Under the pieces are notes generated by a model that worked only from the letters and a program-made list of their open reading frames with translations, was not told the DNA's origin and searched no databases. A stretch of 64,000 bases of DNA, from positions 81,390,919 to 81,454,918 of the forward strand of contig CM057464.1 of the NCBI GenBank assembly GCA_030035585.1, given 5' to 3'. This DNA is from Dugong dugon. Lineage: Eukaryota > Chordata > Mammalia > Sirenia > Dugongidae. A program made the position numbers and the translations under genes. Each line of letters starts with the position of its first letter. Position 1 is the stretch's first letter. Shown piece by piece: positions 1 through 11,128 of this stretch.

Positions 1-628
1 TCTTTTCCCTCTTTTTCCCTTTTGTCTTTCTTCATTGCTTAATTTCTCGTCTCTCTATCTCTTCCTTCTCTTTCTGATCCCTGAATACCAGGTGATGAAT
101 GCCTCTACACCTTCTGGCCAGGCTGTGCTGTGAAACCTGAGACCAACTCCCCCAGACCTCATAGCTGCATCAGTGGGATCCCTGGGAACTTTGCAGTTCT
201 TTAACTTTTCTGATTTTTATTTGTTCATTTTTTCCTTTTATTTCTCTTCCCCCTTCTGGTTTTCTCCATCCCACAGACTCTCATCTGTCCATTCCAACGA
301 CAAGCTCCCCTAGCATTATTTTATGTTTGTATGCTTTTCACTCCTGTTCCTCTCTCCTCTCTCCCATATCCAGCTTAACTTCACACATAACCATCTCCCT
401 GCTGCATCCTGCCTACCTGCACCGTGCACTTGACATCACACCACCAAGCTGTGCAGGCATGCCCTATTGGAACCTGTCCAGCACTGACTACCAACCGTCC
501 TGATGGCTGCGGTGAGTGCCACAAACAACCCGTCCCAGTGGCTCCTCTTCAGCTAGACCCGCCCAGCTGTACCACAAGGACAAACCAAAAAAAAAACTAT
601 ACTCAATAACAAGAGAAATATCTACTGA
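1..628 (+). promoter_or_regulatory. L1 5'UTR (3' part)
   Basis: Pyrimidine-rich sequence immediately upstream of the first codon of L1 ORF1 at 629. Its position makes it the internal promoter/leader of the L1. I cannot identify individual factor sites. A 61-codon open frame at 424-609 has no recognisable similarity and is probably chance. Confidence 0.7.
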
Positions 629-1677
629 ATGCCCCAAAAACGGCAAACAATATCAAAGCATTTACAAAAACAAGACAAGATGGGTCCAATAGGCGTCCAA
701 ATTAAAACACCAGATAACTCTCCTGTGGAAGAAAATGCACTAGAAGTACCTGATAGGGAACTCAAATGACTAATACACAGAATTTTCCAAGAACTTAGGT
801 AAAACGCTGACAAACATGAGGAAAAAATAGACAAATTTATGGAAAATACAGACAAAGAATTGGAAGAATTAAGGAAGATGATGCAGCAACAAAATGTCAA
901 AATAAATTCACAACTCAAAATTATACAAAAACAACAATTAGAAATCCAAAAGATAAACAACAAGATTTCAGAAATGGACGGTGTCATAAAAGGGCTGAGA
1001 AGTACATTTGAAACTGTGGAAGACACGATCAGTGGAACTGAAGACAAACACTTGGACACAACTCTGTTTCAGGAAAACTCAGAAAAAAGAAAAAAGAAAA
1101 TGAAGAGACCCTGAGAGTTATGTGGGACACAATTAAAAGCAAAAACTTACGAGTGATTGGCATCCCAGAACAGGGGGAGAAAACAGAAAACACAGAGAGG
1201 ATCATTGAGGAACTGCTGACAGAAAACTTTCCCAATATTATGAAAGATGAAAAGATGGCCATCCAAGAAGCTCAACGAACCCCATATAGAAAAGACCCCA
1301 AAAGAAAATCAACAAGACATATCACATTCACACTTGCTAAAACTAAAGACAAACAAAGAATCCTGAGAGCAACTCATGAAAAACAAGAAGTCACATACAG
1401 AGGAGAAACAATAAGACTAAGCTCAGATTATTCGGCAGAAACCATGCAGGCAAGAAGTCAGTGGGATGATATATACAAAATCTTGAAAGAAAAAAAATGT
1501 CAGCCAAGAATAATATATCCTGCAAAACTCTCATTCAAATTTGATGGTGAAATTAGGTCATTTCTAGATAAACAGAAACTAAGGGAATATGCAAAAGTCA
1601 AACCAAACTTACAAGAATTATTAAAGGGAGTTCTTCGATCTGAGGACAAACAGCTTCAGCCATCAGGCAGGACCTAG
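629..1677 (+). pseudogene. L1 ORF1 (RNA-binding chaperone), inactivated
   Basis: ORF1p coats L1 RNA as a trimer and acts as a nucleic-acid chaperone. The frame opens at the ATG at 629 and is broken by TGA at 767-769 and TAA at 800-802. It then runs open from about 803 with a Q/K/E-rich coiled coil (839-1080). A frameshift in an A-rich stretch at about 1085-1112 moves the reading to the frame of 1120-1677, which carries the RRM-like and C-terminal domain (for example LRVIGIPE at its start, and the KEKKCQPRIIYPAKLSF region near the end) and stops at TAG 1675-1677. Reconstructed length is about 350 codons, close to the usual 340-370. At least three lesions make it non-functional. Confidence 0.9.
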
Positions 1678-2108
1678 GACCTAGGACACAGGTTCATACG
1701 AATCAGATAAAATTCTAGGAAATGAACTATTCAGGACTATCCAAAAACAAAAGAAATACAACAGGGAATCAGAGCAATCAATCAAAGGATGACAACAACA
1801 TCAAAACAATGAAAGAGGGAACAAACGGCATAGGTATAAAAACTTCTAAAGGGGAGGAAGGCAAGGCGATACCAAGTAAGGGTAGACTTCTTCAAACTTA
1901 TAAAGATAAGGGTAAAATTCATGGTAACCACAAAGAAAGTTAACAAACCAACTCATAAAAATAAAGATGAAAAACATAAAGTCTCAGCAAAAACAAAAAC
2001 TACAAAAACAAAAGAAATGAACACAAAATCCACAAAGAAAAGTAACTCAGCACAAGACAGTAAGAAGAACAAAGAAAACTTCAGCACCACAAAAAAAAGC
2101 ACTACAAA
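1678..2108 (+). other. Unusually long L1 inter-ORF region with Lys-rich small frames
   Basis: About 431 bases separate the ORF1 stop (1677) and the ORF2 start (2109); human and mouse L1 have only about 40-65. The stretch is A-rich and holds two overlapping Lys/Asn/Thr-rich frames, 1722-1943 and 1921-2112. The second ends in TGA at 2110-2112, overlapping the ORF2 ATG at 2109 in an ATGA arrangement. That is the geometry seen where reinitiation couples two frames, but whether it was ever translated cannot be told from sequence. Alternatively it is non-coding A-rich spacer open by composition. Confidence 0.6.
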
Positions 2109-5100
2109 ATGACAGCAACAAAATTCCATCTATCAATAATTACACTGAATGTAAATGGACTCAATGCACCCATAAAGAGACAGAGAGTGGCAGAGTGGAT
2201 AAGAAAACAGGATCCATCAATATGTTGTCTACAACAGACACACCTTAGAAACAAAGACGTGAATTTATTAAAAATCAAAGGTTGGAAAAAAATATATCAA
2301 GCTAACAACTACCAAAAAAGAGCAGGAGTGGCAATTCTAATCTCAGATAAAATAGACTTTAAAACAAAATCTACCATAAAAGACAAAGAAGGACACTATA
2401 TAATGATTAAGGGGACGATCCATCATGAAGACATAACCATAATAAATATCTATGAACCCAATGACAGGGCTCCAAAATACATAAAAAAAACTCTAACAGC
2501 ACTGAAAAGAGAAATTGACAGTTCCACAATAATAGTAGGAGACTTCAACACACCACTCTCAGTAAAGGACAGAACGACTAAAAGGAAACTCAGCAAAGAT
2601 ACAGAAGACCTAAAGGACACAATCAGCCAACTGGACCTCATAGACATATATAGAACAATCCATCCAACTGCTGCAAAGTACACATTCTTTTCCAATGCAC
2701 ATGGAACGTTCTCCAGAATAGACCACATCTTAGGCCACAGAGCAATCCTCAACAAGATCAAAAATGCTGTGATAATTCACAGTATCTTCTCTGACCACAA
2801 TGCCATCAAGGTAGAAATTAACATAGAAAGAGCAAGGAAAAGAAATCAAACACATGGAAACTGAATAATACTCTGCTTACACATCACTGGGTAATAGAAG
2901 AAATCAGAGATGGAATTAAAAAATTCCTAGAATCAAATGAAAATGAAAACACATCATACCAAAACCTTTGGGACACAGCAAAGGCAGTCCTCAGAGGAAA
3001 ATTTATAGCAATAGATGCACATATCAAGAAAGAAGAAATTGACAAAATCAAAACATTAACTACAGAACTCAAACAAATAGAAAGAGAACAGCAAAAAAAG
3101 CCTACAACCACTGGAAGAAAGGAGACAGTAAAGATCAGAGCATAAATAAATGAAATAGAGAACAGAAAAACAATAGAAAGAATCAACAAAACCAAAAGTT
3201 GGTTCTTTGAAGGAATCAACAAAATCGACAAACTACTGGCCAGACTGACAAAAGAAAAACAGCAGAGGACACAAATAACCCAAATAAGAAATGAAATGGG
3301 GGACATTACAACAGACCCAACTGAAATAAAAAGGATTATAACAGAATATTATGAAAAACTATATTCCAACAAATTTGAAAACATAGAGGAAATGGATAAA
3401 TTTCTAGAAAGACACGGCCTACCCAAACTATAACAAAGTTATGTTGAAAATCTGAACAGACCCATAACAAGAGAAGAGATTGAAAAGGTAATAAAAAAAC
3501 TCCCAACCAAAAAAAGCCCTGGCCCAGATGGCTTCACTGGAGAATTCTACAAAACATTTACAGAAGAGCTTGTACCAGACCAGTACTACTCAAGCTATTT
3601 CAGAGCATAGAAGAGAAAGCAACACTTCCAAATTCATTCTATGAAGCCAGCATAATGCTGATATCAAAACCAGGCAAAGACATCACAAAAAAAGAAAATT
3701 ACAGACCAATATCTCTCATGAATATAGATGCAAAAATTCTGAACAAAATTCTAGCCAATAGAATTCAGCATCATATCAAAAAAATAATACACCACGACCA
3801 AATAGGATTCAGACCAGGTATGCAAGGATGGTTTAACATTAGAAAATCCATCAACGAAATTCACCACATAAATAAAAGGAAAGAAAAAAATCACATGATC
3901 ATCTCCAGTGACACAGAAAAGGCATTCGACAAAGTCCAACACCCATTCCTGATAAAAACTCTCAATAAAATAGGTATAGAAGGGAAATTTCTCAACATAA
4001 TAAAGGGCATCTATGCAAAACCAACAGCCAACATCATTCTTAATGGAGAGAGGCTGAAAACATTCCCCTTGAGAACAGGAACAAGGCAAGGATGCCTTTT
4101 ATCACCACTCCTATTTAAGATTGTGCTGGAAGTTCTAGCTAGAGCAATAAGGCAAGAGAAAGAAATAAAGGGCATGGAAATTGGTAATGAAGAAGTTAAA
4201 CTCTCCCTGTTTGCAGATGATATGATACTATACATAGAAAACCCTAAAGACTCCACGTGAAACCTACTGGAACTAATAGGAAGATTCAGGAGAGTAGCAG
4301 GATACAAGATTAACATTCAAAAATCAGTTGGATTCCTATACACCATTAAAGAGAACGATGAAAAGGAGATCAGGAAATCAATACCATTTTCAATAGCCCC
4401 TAAAAAGATAAAATACTTAGGAATAAATCTGACCAGGAATGTAAAAGACCTATACAAAGAAAACTACAAAACACGGCTGCATGAAACCCAAAGGGATCTA
4501 CATAAATGGAAAAACATACCATGCTCATGGATAGGCAGACTCAACATTGTGAAAATGGCAATTCTACGTAAAGCAATTTACAAATACAAGGCAATCCCAA
4601 TCCAAATAGCAAGAACATTCTTCAAAGAGATGGAAAAACTAATTATTAACATTATATGGAAAGGGAAGAAGCCCCGAATAAGTAAAGCACTACTGAAGAA
4701 GAATAAAGTTGGAGGACTCACACTACCTGACTTGAGAACCTACTATACAGCTACAGTAGTCAAAACAGCCTTGAACTGGTACAACAACAGAGAAATTCAC
4801 CAATGGAACAGAATTGAGAACCCAGATGTAAATCCATCCACCTACAGTCACCTGATTTTCGACAATGGCCCAAAGTCCATCAAATGCGGAAAAGACAGTC
4901 TTTTTAACAAATAGTGCTGGCAAAACTGGATATCCATCTGCAAAAAAATGAAACAGGACCCATGCCTCATGCCCTATACAAAAACTACTTCAAAATGGAT
5001 CAAAGACCTGAATATAATGCCTAAAACTGTAAAGTTCATAGAAGAAAAAATAGGACCAACACTTCAGGCCTTAATACATGGCATTAACAGGATATAAACC

Positions 5101-5933
5101 CAACCGTTGATGCACAAACCCCAAAAGATAAACTAGATAACTGGGATCTTCTAAAAATCAAACACCAATGCTCTTCAAAAGACTTCACCAAAAGAGTCAA
5201 AAGAGAACCTACAGACTGGGAAAAAATTTTTGGACAGTACAAGTCAGACAAAGGTCTAATCTCCATAATCTACAAGAAAATCCAACACCTCTACAACAAA
5301 AAGTCAAACAATCCTATCAAAAAATGGGCAAAGGAAATGAACAGACACTTCACCAAAGAAGACATTCAAATGGCCAACAGACAGATGAGGAAATGTTTGC
5401 GATCACTAGCCATTAGAGAAATGCAAATTAAAACCACAATGAGATACCATCTCACCCCGTCATTACTGGCACGAATCAAAAATACTGGAAATAACAAATG
5501 TTGGAGGGGCTGCGGGGAGATGGGAACTCTTATACACTGCTGGTGGGAATGCAAAATGATACAACCATTTTGGAAAATGATATGGCATTTCCTCAGAAAG
5601 CTAGAAATAGACATACAATTTGATCCAGCAATCCCACTCCTAGGAATATATCCTAGAGAAATAAGTGCCGTCACTCGAATAGACATATGCACACCTATGT
5701 TCATGGCAGCATTGTTCACAATAGCAAAACGATGGAAACAATGTAGGTGCCCATCAACAGATGAATGGATAAACAAACTATGGTACATACACACAATGGA
5801 GTACTATGCAACGAGAAAGAACAACAATGAATCTGTGAAGCATCTCATAACATGGATGAAACTGGAGGACATTATGCTGAGTGAAATAAGTCAATCACAA
5901 AAGGACAAATATTGTATGAGACCTCTATTGTAA
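2109..5933 (+). pseudogene. L1 ORF2 (endonuclease-reverse transcriptase), inactivated
   Basis: ORF2p nicks target DNA and reverse-transcribes L1 RNA. Domains in order: APE-type endonuclease (2109-2845; LNVNGLN, GDFN and SDH motifs kept), linker, reverse transcriptase (about 3480-4400; RQGC near 4085, FADD at 4210-4221) and Cys-rich C-terminus (5498-5555, CWRGCG...HCWWEC) ending at TAA 5931-5933. Residue 43 of the endonuclease, normally the metal-binding Glu of the QETH motif, is Gln (CAG at 2235-2237). Breaks: frameshift near 2842, stops at 3143 and 3431, frameshift near 3580, TGA at 4258, TAG at 4912, frameshift near 5085. The last segment, about 5088-5933, is fully open. Total length of about 1,275 codons matches the family. 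Confidence 0.95.
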
Positions 5934-5985
5934 AAACCCATGAAAAAATTCACTTGCAAAATGTAACAATCCTTGTTGGTTACCA

Positions 5986-6008
5986 GGGATGGGAGGGGAG
6001 GGAGGGGG
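5986..6008 (+). promoter_or_regulatory. G-rich polypurine tract in L1 3'UTR
   Basis: Five runs of three or more G separated by one or two A/T bases lie about 55 bases after the ORF2 stop. Such a tract, able to form a G-quadruplex, is a recurring feature of mammalian L1 3'UTRs. The motif is directly visible; folding is inferred. Confidence 0.75.
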
Positions 6009-6546
6009 AAATACTAAATAGGCAATAGATAAGTGGTATCTTGGGTGAGAGGTGAGACAGTACACAGTACAAGGGAAACTAACACAACCTGCACAAGGAA
6101 AGGTCATGGAGGCCCCATGGACACATCCAAACTCCCCGAGGGCCTGAGTTGTTGGACGGAGGACTCTGGGGACCATGGTCTTGGGGAACATCTAGCTCAA
6201 TTGGCATGACACTACTTATAAAGATAATGCTCTACATTCTACCTTGTTGAGTAGTGTCTGTGGTCTTAAAAGCCTGTGAGCAGCCATTCAAGATACTACA
6301 CTGGTCTCATCCCTTCGGGAGCAAGGGAGAATGAAGAGAACAGGATACAACGAAAAGATTAGTCCAAAGGACTAATTGTCCACAGCTACCAAGACCTCCA
6401 CCGGACTGAGTCCCGTACAGCTAGATGGTGCCTGGCTACCACCGCTGACTGCTCTGACCAGGATCCCAACAGAGGGTTCTGGACAGAGCTGGAGAAGGAT
6501 GTAGAGCATAATTCTAACTCATAAAAAAAAAAAAAAAAAAAAAAAA

Positions 6547-7125
6547 GACCAGATTTACTGGCCTAAAGGAGTGTGGCCCCCAGATACCCTTTCAGCTCAG
6601 AGGTGAAGTTACCTTTGAGGTTCGCTGTTCATCTTGGGAGTGGACATCCCAGTAAAACTAAATGAGACTAACATGGTACAGGAGTCCAGTGACAAGGGCC
6701 AGAAGGCAGAGGGGGAGTAGGAAGCTGATGATAGGGAACACAAGTTGAGTAAGGATACTGTTGATGTGTTGTGAGATTGTTAACCACTGTTATAGGGCAA
6801 CATTTTTAGTAACTGTTAAATGGGAGGCTATTTTGTCCTGTAAGCCTTCATCTTGGGCGAGAATGGCAGCGCAATTGGAAGAGCATAGTCAATGTCACTT
6901 AAATGTATACGTAAAAAGTTTTGAAATGGTGTATCTTTGACTATGTGTATTTTCACCAAAAAAAAAAAAAAAAAAAAAAAAGCTGAGAATTCAGAGGGTT
7001 ACAATGTTGTGGGGTTGTTAACCAAAGTCATAAAACAGCATGTGTACTACTGTTACATGAGAAACTTTGTTCTGTAAGCCTTCACCTGAAGTACAATAAA
7101 ATATTTAAAAAAAAAAAAAAAAAAA
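6547..7125 (+). repeat. Tandem diverged L1 3'-tail modules with A-runs
   Basis: After A24 at 6523-6546 come two further segments, each ending in its own A-run (6958-6981 and 7107-7125). Both contain a related block: GTTGTGaGaTTGTTAACC at about 6768 and its counterpart at about 7008, each followed by a GTAAGCCTTCAtCT/cCT motif (6841, 7076). The second block is also seen in antisense at 25401-25534, so it is a genuine L1 3' end. Either the L1 tail was duplicated or a short 5'-truncated L1 inserted into the poly-A of the first. Confidence 0.7.
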
Positions 7126-7389
7126 GACTAGCTCACTTCCCAGATCAAAAAGTTCCATCAGCCTGTGCAAACTAATACTAGTTGTGGTATTTCTTAATCA
7201 CCTGCTTAGTATCTTTTGTTCTATTAAATATATAAAAGCTATCATATTTATAGTTAAAAGAATCTAATGAAGTGAGTTTGTTTCTCATATGAATATTAGG
7301 AAGATTAATCAACCTGTGCAAGACTGTAAGACTTTTGATGCATTTTCAGTGACTTCAGACTTCACAACAATTTCTACCTCACTAGACAT

Positions 7390-7557
7390 CTGGTGGTGCC
7401 GTGGTTAAAGATCTTGGCTGCTAACCAAAAGGTCAGTCAGCAGTTTGAATCCACCAGCAGCTCCTTACAAATCATATGGGGCAGTTCTACTCTGTCCTAT
7501 ATGATCACTGTGAGTCAGAATCCACTCTTTGGCAACAGTTTGGTTTTGGTTTTGTAT
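7390..7557 (+). repeat. AfroSINE (tRNA-derived SINE)
   Basis: Begins CTGGTGGTGCCGTGGTTAAA (A-box-like tRNA head), then GCTGCTAACCAAAAGGTCAG, a B-box region (GTTTGAATCC), the TTCTACTCTGTCCTATA block and an RTE-like tail (TGTGAGTCAGAATCCACTC). Ends in GGTTTTGGTTTTG. It abuts the next copy at 7561. Confidence 0.9.
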
Positions 7558-7560
7558 TGC

Positions 7561-7731
7561 CCCTGGAGCCCTGGTGGTGCAGTGATTAAAAGCTTGGCTG
7601 CTAATCAAAAGGTCAGCAGCTGGAATTCACCAGTAGCTCCTTGGAAACCCTATGAAGCAGTTCTACTCTGTCCTATAGGATTGCTATGAGTCGGAATTGA
7701 CTCAACAGCAACAGGTTTGTTTTGGTTTTAT
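7561..7731 (+). repeat. AfroSINE, tandem neighbour
   Basis: Starts CCCTGGAGCCCTGGTGGTGC and ends CAACAGGTTTGTTTTGGTTTTA. TATTGC occurs at both borders (about 7555 and 7731), a likely short target duplication. It inserted at the tail of the preceding copy. Confidence 0.9.
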
Positions 7732-7746
7732 ATTGCTTCCATCACA

Positions 7747-8276
7747 AGGTGGGTATCTTGGTTATCTAGTGCTGCTACAACAGAAATACCACATGTGGAT
7801 GGCTTTAAAAGAGAAATTTACTCTCTCACAGTCTAGGAGGCTACAAGTCTCAATTCAGGGTGCCAGCTTCAGGGGAACGCTTTCTCTTTCTTTCAGTTTT
7901 GGGAGAAAATCCTTGTCATCATCTTCTCCTGGAATAGGAGCGTCTCATCGCAGGAGCCCTGGATCCATGGGACGAGCTCTGCTCCTGGCACTGCTTTATT
8001 GACGGTATGCTGTCCCCATCTCTCTCTGCTGGCTTCTCTCTTTTATATCTCAAAAGAGATTGACTTAAGAAACAACATAACCTTGTAAATTGAGTCCTGC
8101 CTCATTAATATAACTGCAGCTAATCCCATCTCATTAACATCATAGAGATAGGATTCACAATACATAGGAAAATCACATCAGATGATAAAATGGTGGACAA
8201 TCACACAATACTGGAAATCATGGACTAGCCAAGTTGACACACATTATTTGGGGGGGACACAATTCAATCCATAATT
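7747..8276 (-). mobile_element. MLT1/MaLR-like LTR, antisense
   Basis: The reverse complement begins ATGGATTGAATTGTGTCCCC and ends with the TTGTAGCAGCACTAGATAAC-type 3' end, the same layout as the LTRs at 29280-29784 and 30823-31330. TATATCTCAAAAGAGATTG at about 8045 is shared with all sister copies. The middle differs from the 29280 copy, so it belongs to a related subfamily. No internal region is attached; it is a solo LTR. Confidence 0.85.
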
Positions 8277-9072
8277 GTAGAGGTTTACTTCTACATGCCT
8301 TAAAATGCAGCTCAAGAAGCTTCATAATATGGCTGTGAATCTTGTTTCAGTTTTTTGCTACTCTTATTCAAATACTATAATATTCTTGTGCAAAACTGGT
8401 TTATTTATATGGCATTCTGGAAAAAACAAAACTATAAGGACAGAAAACAAAGGGACTAATTACAAACAAACCTATGTGGTCTTGGAAATACTCTATAGAT
8501 TGTGGTGGTGGTTACATGACTGTATGTGCTTATAAAAATATATATATAGCTATATACTAAAGTGGGTGAATTTTATTGTATGTAAATTTTACCTTGATAA
8601 ATGTGACTTTAAAAAATTGCCTAAAATATCACTATATTGATAACTTCTAATATTAAATGTGCTAACTCTTAATATAAAAGTGCACTGCACTTGTCAAAGT
8701 TTGCTTCTTAAACTAATTTTTTTAGTTTTATTTGATGTCTTTATTTCCCCACAGGTACCCTGTTTATTAAATGTTTCCACTTTCTCGTTTATAACATTCC
8801 ACTAGCTGGAAATTCATCCTCCTTTTTTTTACTGAGTCAAACTTTACATTTTCAAGACCAGTTTCAGAATTATTGACTTGAACTTATGAAAATAAGATAA
8901 ATTATTTATCCATATAGTAATATTACTGGCATTTAGGAGAATAATTTCATCAAAATAAAATGATTGTTTGAATCACTTTCATTAATATCAAAAAAGGTAT
9001 GAGAAATTTTATGTATTTTAAAAAATAAAATAATCAAAATTGTCAGGAGAAAAGGAACACAGGAGTACAAAT
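8277..9072. other. No recognised feature
   Basis: AT-rich sequence without a convincing gene or repeat match. The 76-codon frame at 8305-8535 has no recognisable motif. Confidence 0.5.
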
Positions 9073-9089
9073 AAAATGAACATATTTGA

Positions 9090-9227
9090 TAGTTCTTTTT
9101 TTTTTTTTTTTTTCAGGAGGCTCTTCTTGAGGGTCTTAGGTGGTGCAAATGGTTGATATGCTTGGCTGCTAACTAAAAGGTTGGAGATTCATATCCACCC
9201 AGAGGTGCCTTAGAAAAAAAGCCTGGC
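9090..9227 (-). mobile_element. Short retrocopy with perfect 17-bp target duplication
   Basis: The direct repeat AAAATGAACATATTTGA is present at 9073-9089 and again at 9228-9244, bracketing a 138-base insert. The insert starts with a T18 run (9096-9113), a poly-A tail on the minus strand, and holds part of an AfroSINE variant in + orientation (9122-9222). The copied RNA therefore carried the SINE in antisense and ended in poly-A, as expected for L1-driven retrocopying of a cellular transcript rather than normal SINE transposition. Confidence 0.75.
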
Positions 9228-9261
9228 AAAATGAACATATTTGAGTATCTGGTTTTTGTTA

Positions 9262-9420
9262 TGCTTGATGTTAGCATTTTCACAGGATACTTATACCAGT
9301 TCATTCTCACGATAACAACTTTACAGAGTAAGTATTAGCGTTAAGTATTACAGATGTAGACTCAAGCCCATAGACACTAAATAATTTACCACGGATCAAT
9401 ATGTTAGTATCAGTTAGGTA
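9262..9420 (+). repeat. Possible MIR fragment
   Basis: The segment has MIR-like wording: TCATTCTCACgATAACAACTTTA, then an AGTATTA block and AGACTCAAGCCC. It is much diverged and no full MIR core is visible. Confidence 0.35.
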
Positions 9421-9643
9421 ATCATAGCCAAGATTTATAATGTAGGTAATGTTTTACCCTGTTGTTTAATGTTATTGGAGAAAGGTTTAAACTTACATCT
9501 AAAATTCACTCAGATATTGTTTCCCATATTTCAGTCTGTATTTACAAATAATTACTGGTCACTACTACCTGCATTTGTCAGATCATTTACACATGATTCC
9601 AATTGTTATTAGAGGCTGTTAGCAAACCCAATAATAAAAAATC

Positions 9644-11128
9644 AAGTTGCAATATTGAAGGATTCTATGGGGAAAATATTAAACGAAGCAGGAAGAATCA
9701 AAAGAAGATGGAAGGAATACACAGAGTCACTATACCAAAAAGAATTGGTCAATGCTCAACCATTTTAGGAAGCAGCATATGATCAGGACAAATGGTACTG
9801 AAGGAAGAAATCCAAGCTACACTGAAGGCATTGGTGAAATACAAGGCTCCAGGAATCGACAAAATACCAGTTGAGATGGTTCAACACGTGGACGCAGCAC
9901 TGGAAGAGCTCACTCATCTACGCGAAGAAATTTGGAAAACAGCTACCTAGTCAACCAACTGGAAGAGATGCATATTTATGCCTATTTCCAAGAAAGGTGA
10001 TCCAACTAAATGCGGAAATTATTGAACAATATCATGTGCAAGTAAAATTTTGCTGAAGATCATTCAAAAGCAGTTGCAACAGTATATCGACAGGGAACTG
10101 CCAGAAATTCAAGCCAGATTCAAAATAGGATGTGGAACCAGGGATATCGTAGCCAATTTCAGATGCATCCGGGCTGAAAGCACAGAATATCAGAAAGATA
10201 TTTACCTATGTTTTGCTGACTATGCAAAGGCATTCAGCTATGTGGATCCTAACATATTATGGATAACATTGTGAAGAGTGGGAATTCCAGAATACTTAAT
10301 TGTGCTCATGAAGAACCTGAACATAGATCAATAGACAGTTGTTCAAACAGAAAAAGAGGATACTCATGGTTTAGAGTCAGGAAAGGTGTGCATCAGTGTT
10401 GTATCCTTTCACCATACCTATTCAATCTGTATGCCGAGCAAATAATCTGAGAAGCTGGACTATATAAAGAAGAAAGGGGCATCAGGATTGGAGGTAGACT
10501 CCTTAACCACCTGTGATATGCAGAAGACACAACCTTCCTTGCTGAAAGTGAAGAGGACTTGAAGCCCTTACTGATGAAGATCAAAGACTACAGCCTTCAG
10601 TATGGATTACACCTCAACATAAAGTAGACAAAACTCCACACAACTGGACCAATAAGCAACATCATGATAAATGGAGAAAACATTAAAGTTGTCAAGGATT
10701 TCATTTTACTTGGATCCACAGTCGATCCCCATGAAAGCAGCAGTCAAGAAATCAAAAGACACATCACACTGGACAAATCTGCTGCAAAAGACCTCTTTAA
10801 AGCATTGAAAAGCAAAGACGCCACTTTGAAGACTAAGATGCTTCTGACCCAAGCCATGGTGTTTCCAGTCACCTCATATGCATGCAAAAGCTTGACAATG
10901 AATATGGAAAACCAAAGAAGAATCGATGCCTTTGAATTGTGGTGTTGGTGAAGAATATTGAATATACCCTCAACGAGATGGATTGACACAGTGGCTGTAA
11001 CAATGGGCTCAAGCATAACAACGATTGTGAGGATAGTACAGGACCAGGCAGCGTTTCGTTCTGTTTTACGTGGGGTCACTATGAGTCAGAACTGACTCAA
11101 TGGCATCTAACAACAACATAACAAAAAC
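9644..11128 (+). mobile_element. RTE-clade LINE, 3' portion with reverse transcriptase
   Basis: Reads across several frames as an RTE (BovB-like) polyprotein: 9871-10056, 10050-10274, 10259-10450 and 10664-10951. The RT palm motif appears as YAKAF at about 10222. The catalytic YADD is YAED here (10517-10528), a changed metal-binding Asp. The 3' end has the RTE tail ACTATGAGTCAGAACTGACT followed by CTAACAACAACA at about 11108. The 5' end is truncated. Several frameshifts and stops make it inactive. Confidence 0.9.

Larger units (their letters stand above)
1..7125 (+). mobile_element. Nearly full-length L1 LINE, 5' end outside window
   Basis: The order 5'UTR, ORF1, ORF2, 3'UTR and poly-A is that of an L1 non-LTR retrotransposon, which copies itself by target-primed reverse transcription. 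Reading frames on the + strand show the ORF1 coiled coil and RNA-binding domain, then the ORF2 endonuclease, reverse transcriptase and Cys-rich C-terminus. Both ORFs carry several stops and frameshifts, so the copy is dead, but its length and recognisable domains suggest moderate age. The true 5' end and 5' target duplication lie before position 1. The 3' end holds three A-runs (6523-6546, 6958-6981, 7107-7125), so the L1 may formally end at 6546 with later additions. Confidence 0.95.

Noticed and set aside
424-609. Possible extra L1 frame in the 5'UTR
   Set aside because: No similarity or conserved motif, and known upstream L1 frames are antisense; chance opening is more likely.
7390-7731. 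tRNA genes
   Set aside because: A- and B-box-like motifs are present, but only as the head of AfroSINEs with a long non-tRNA tail; no cloverleaf closes with a 3' acceptor.
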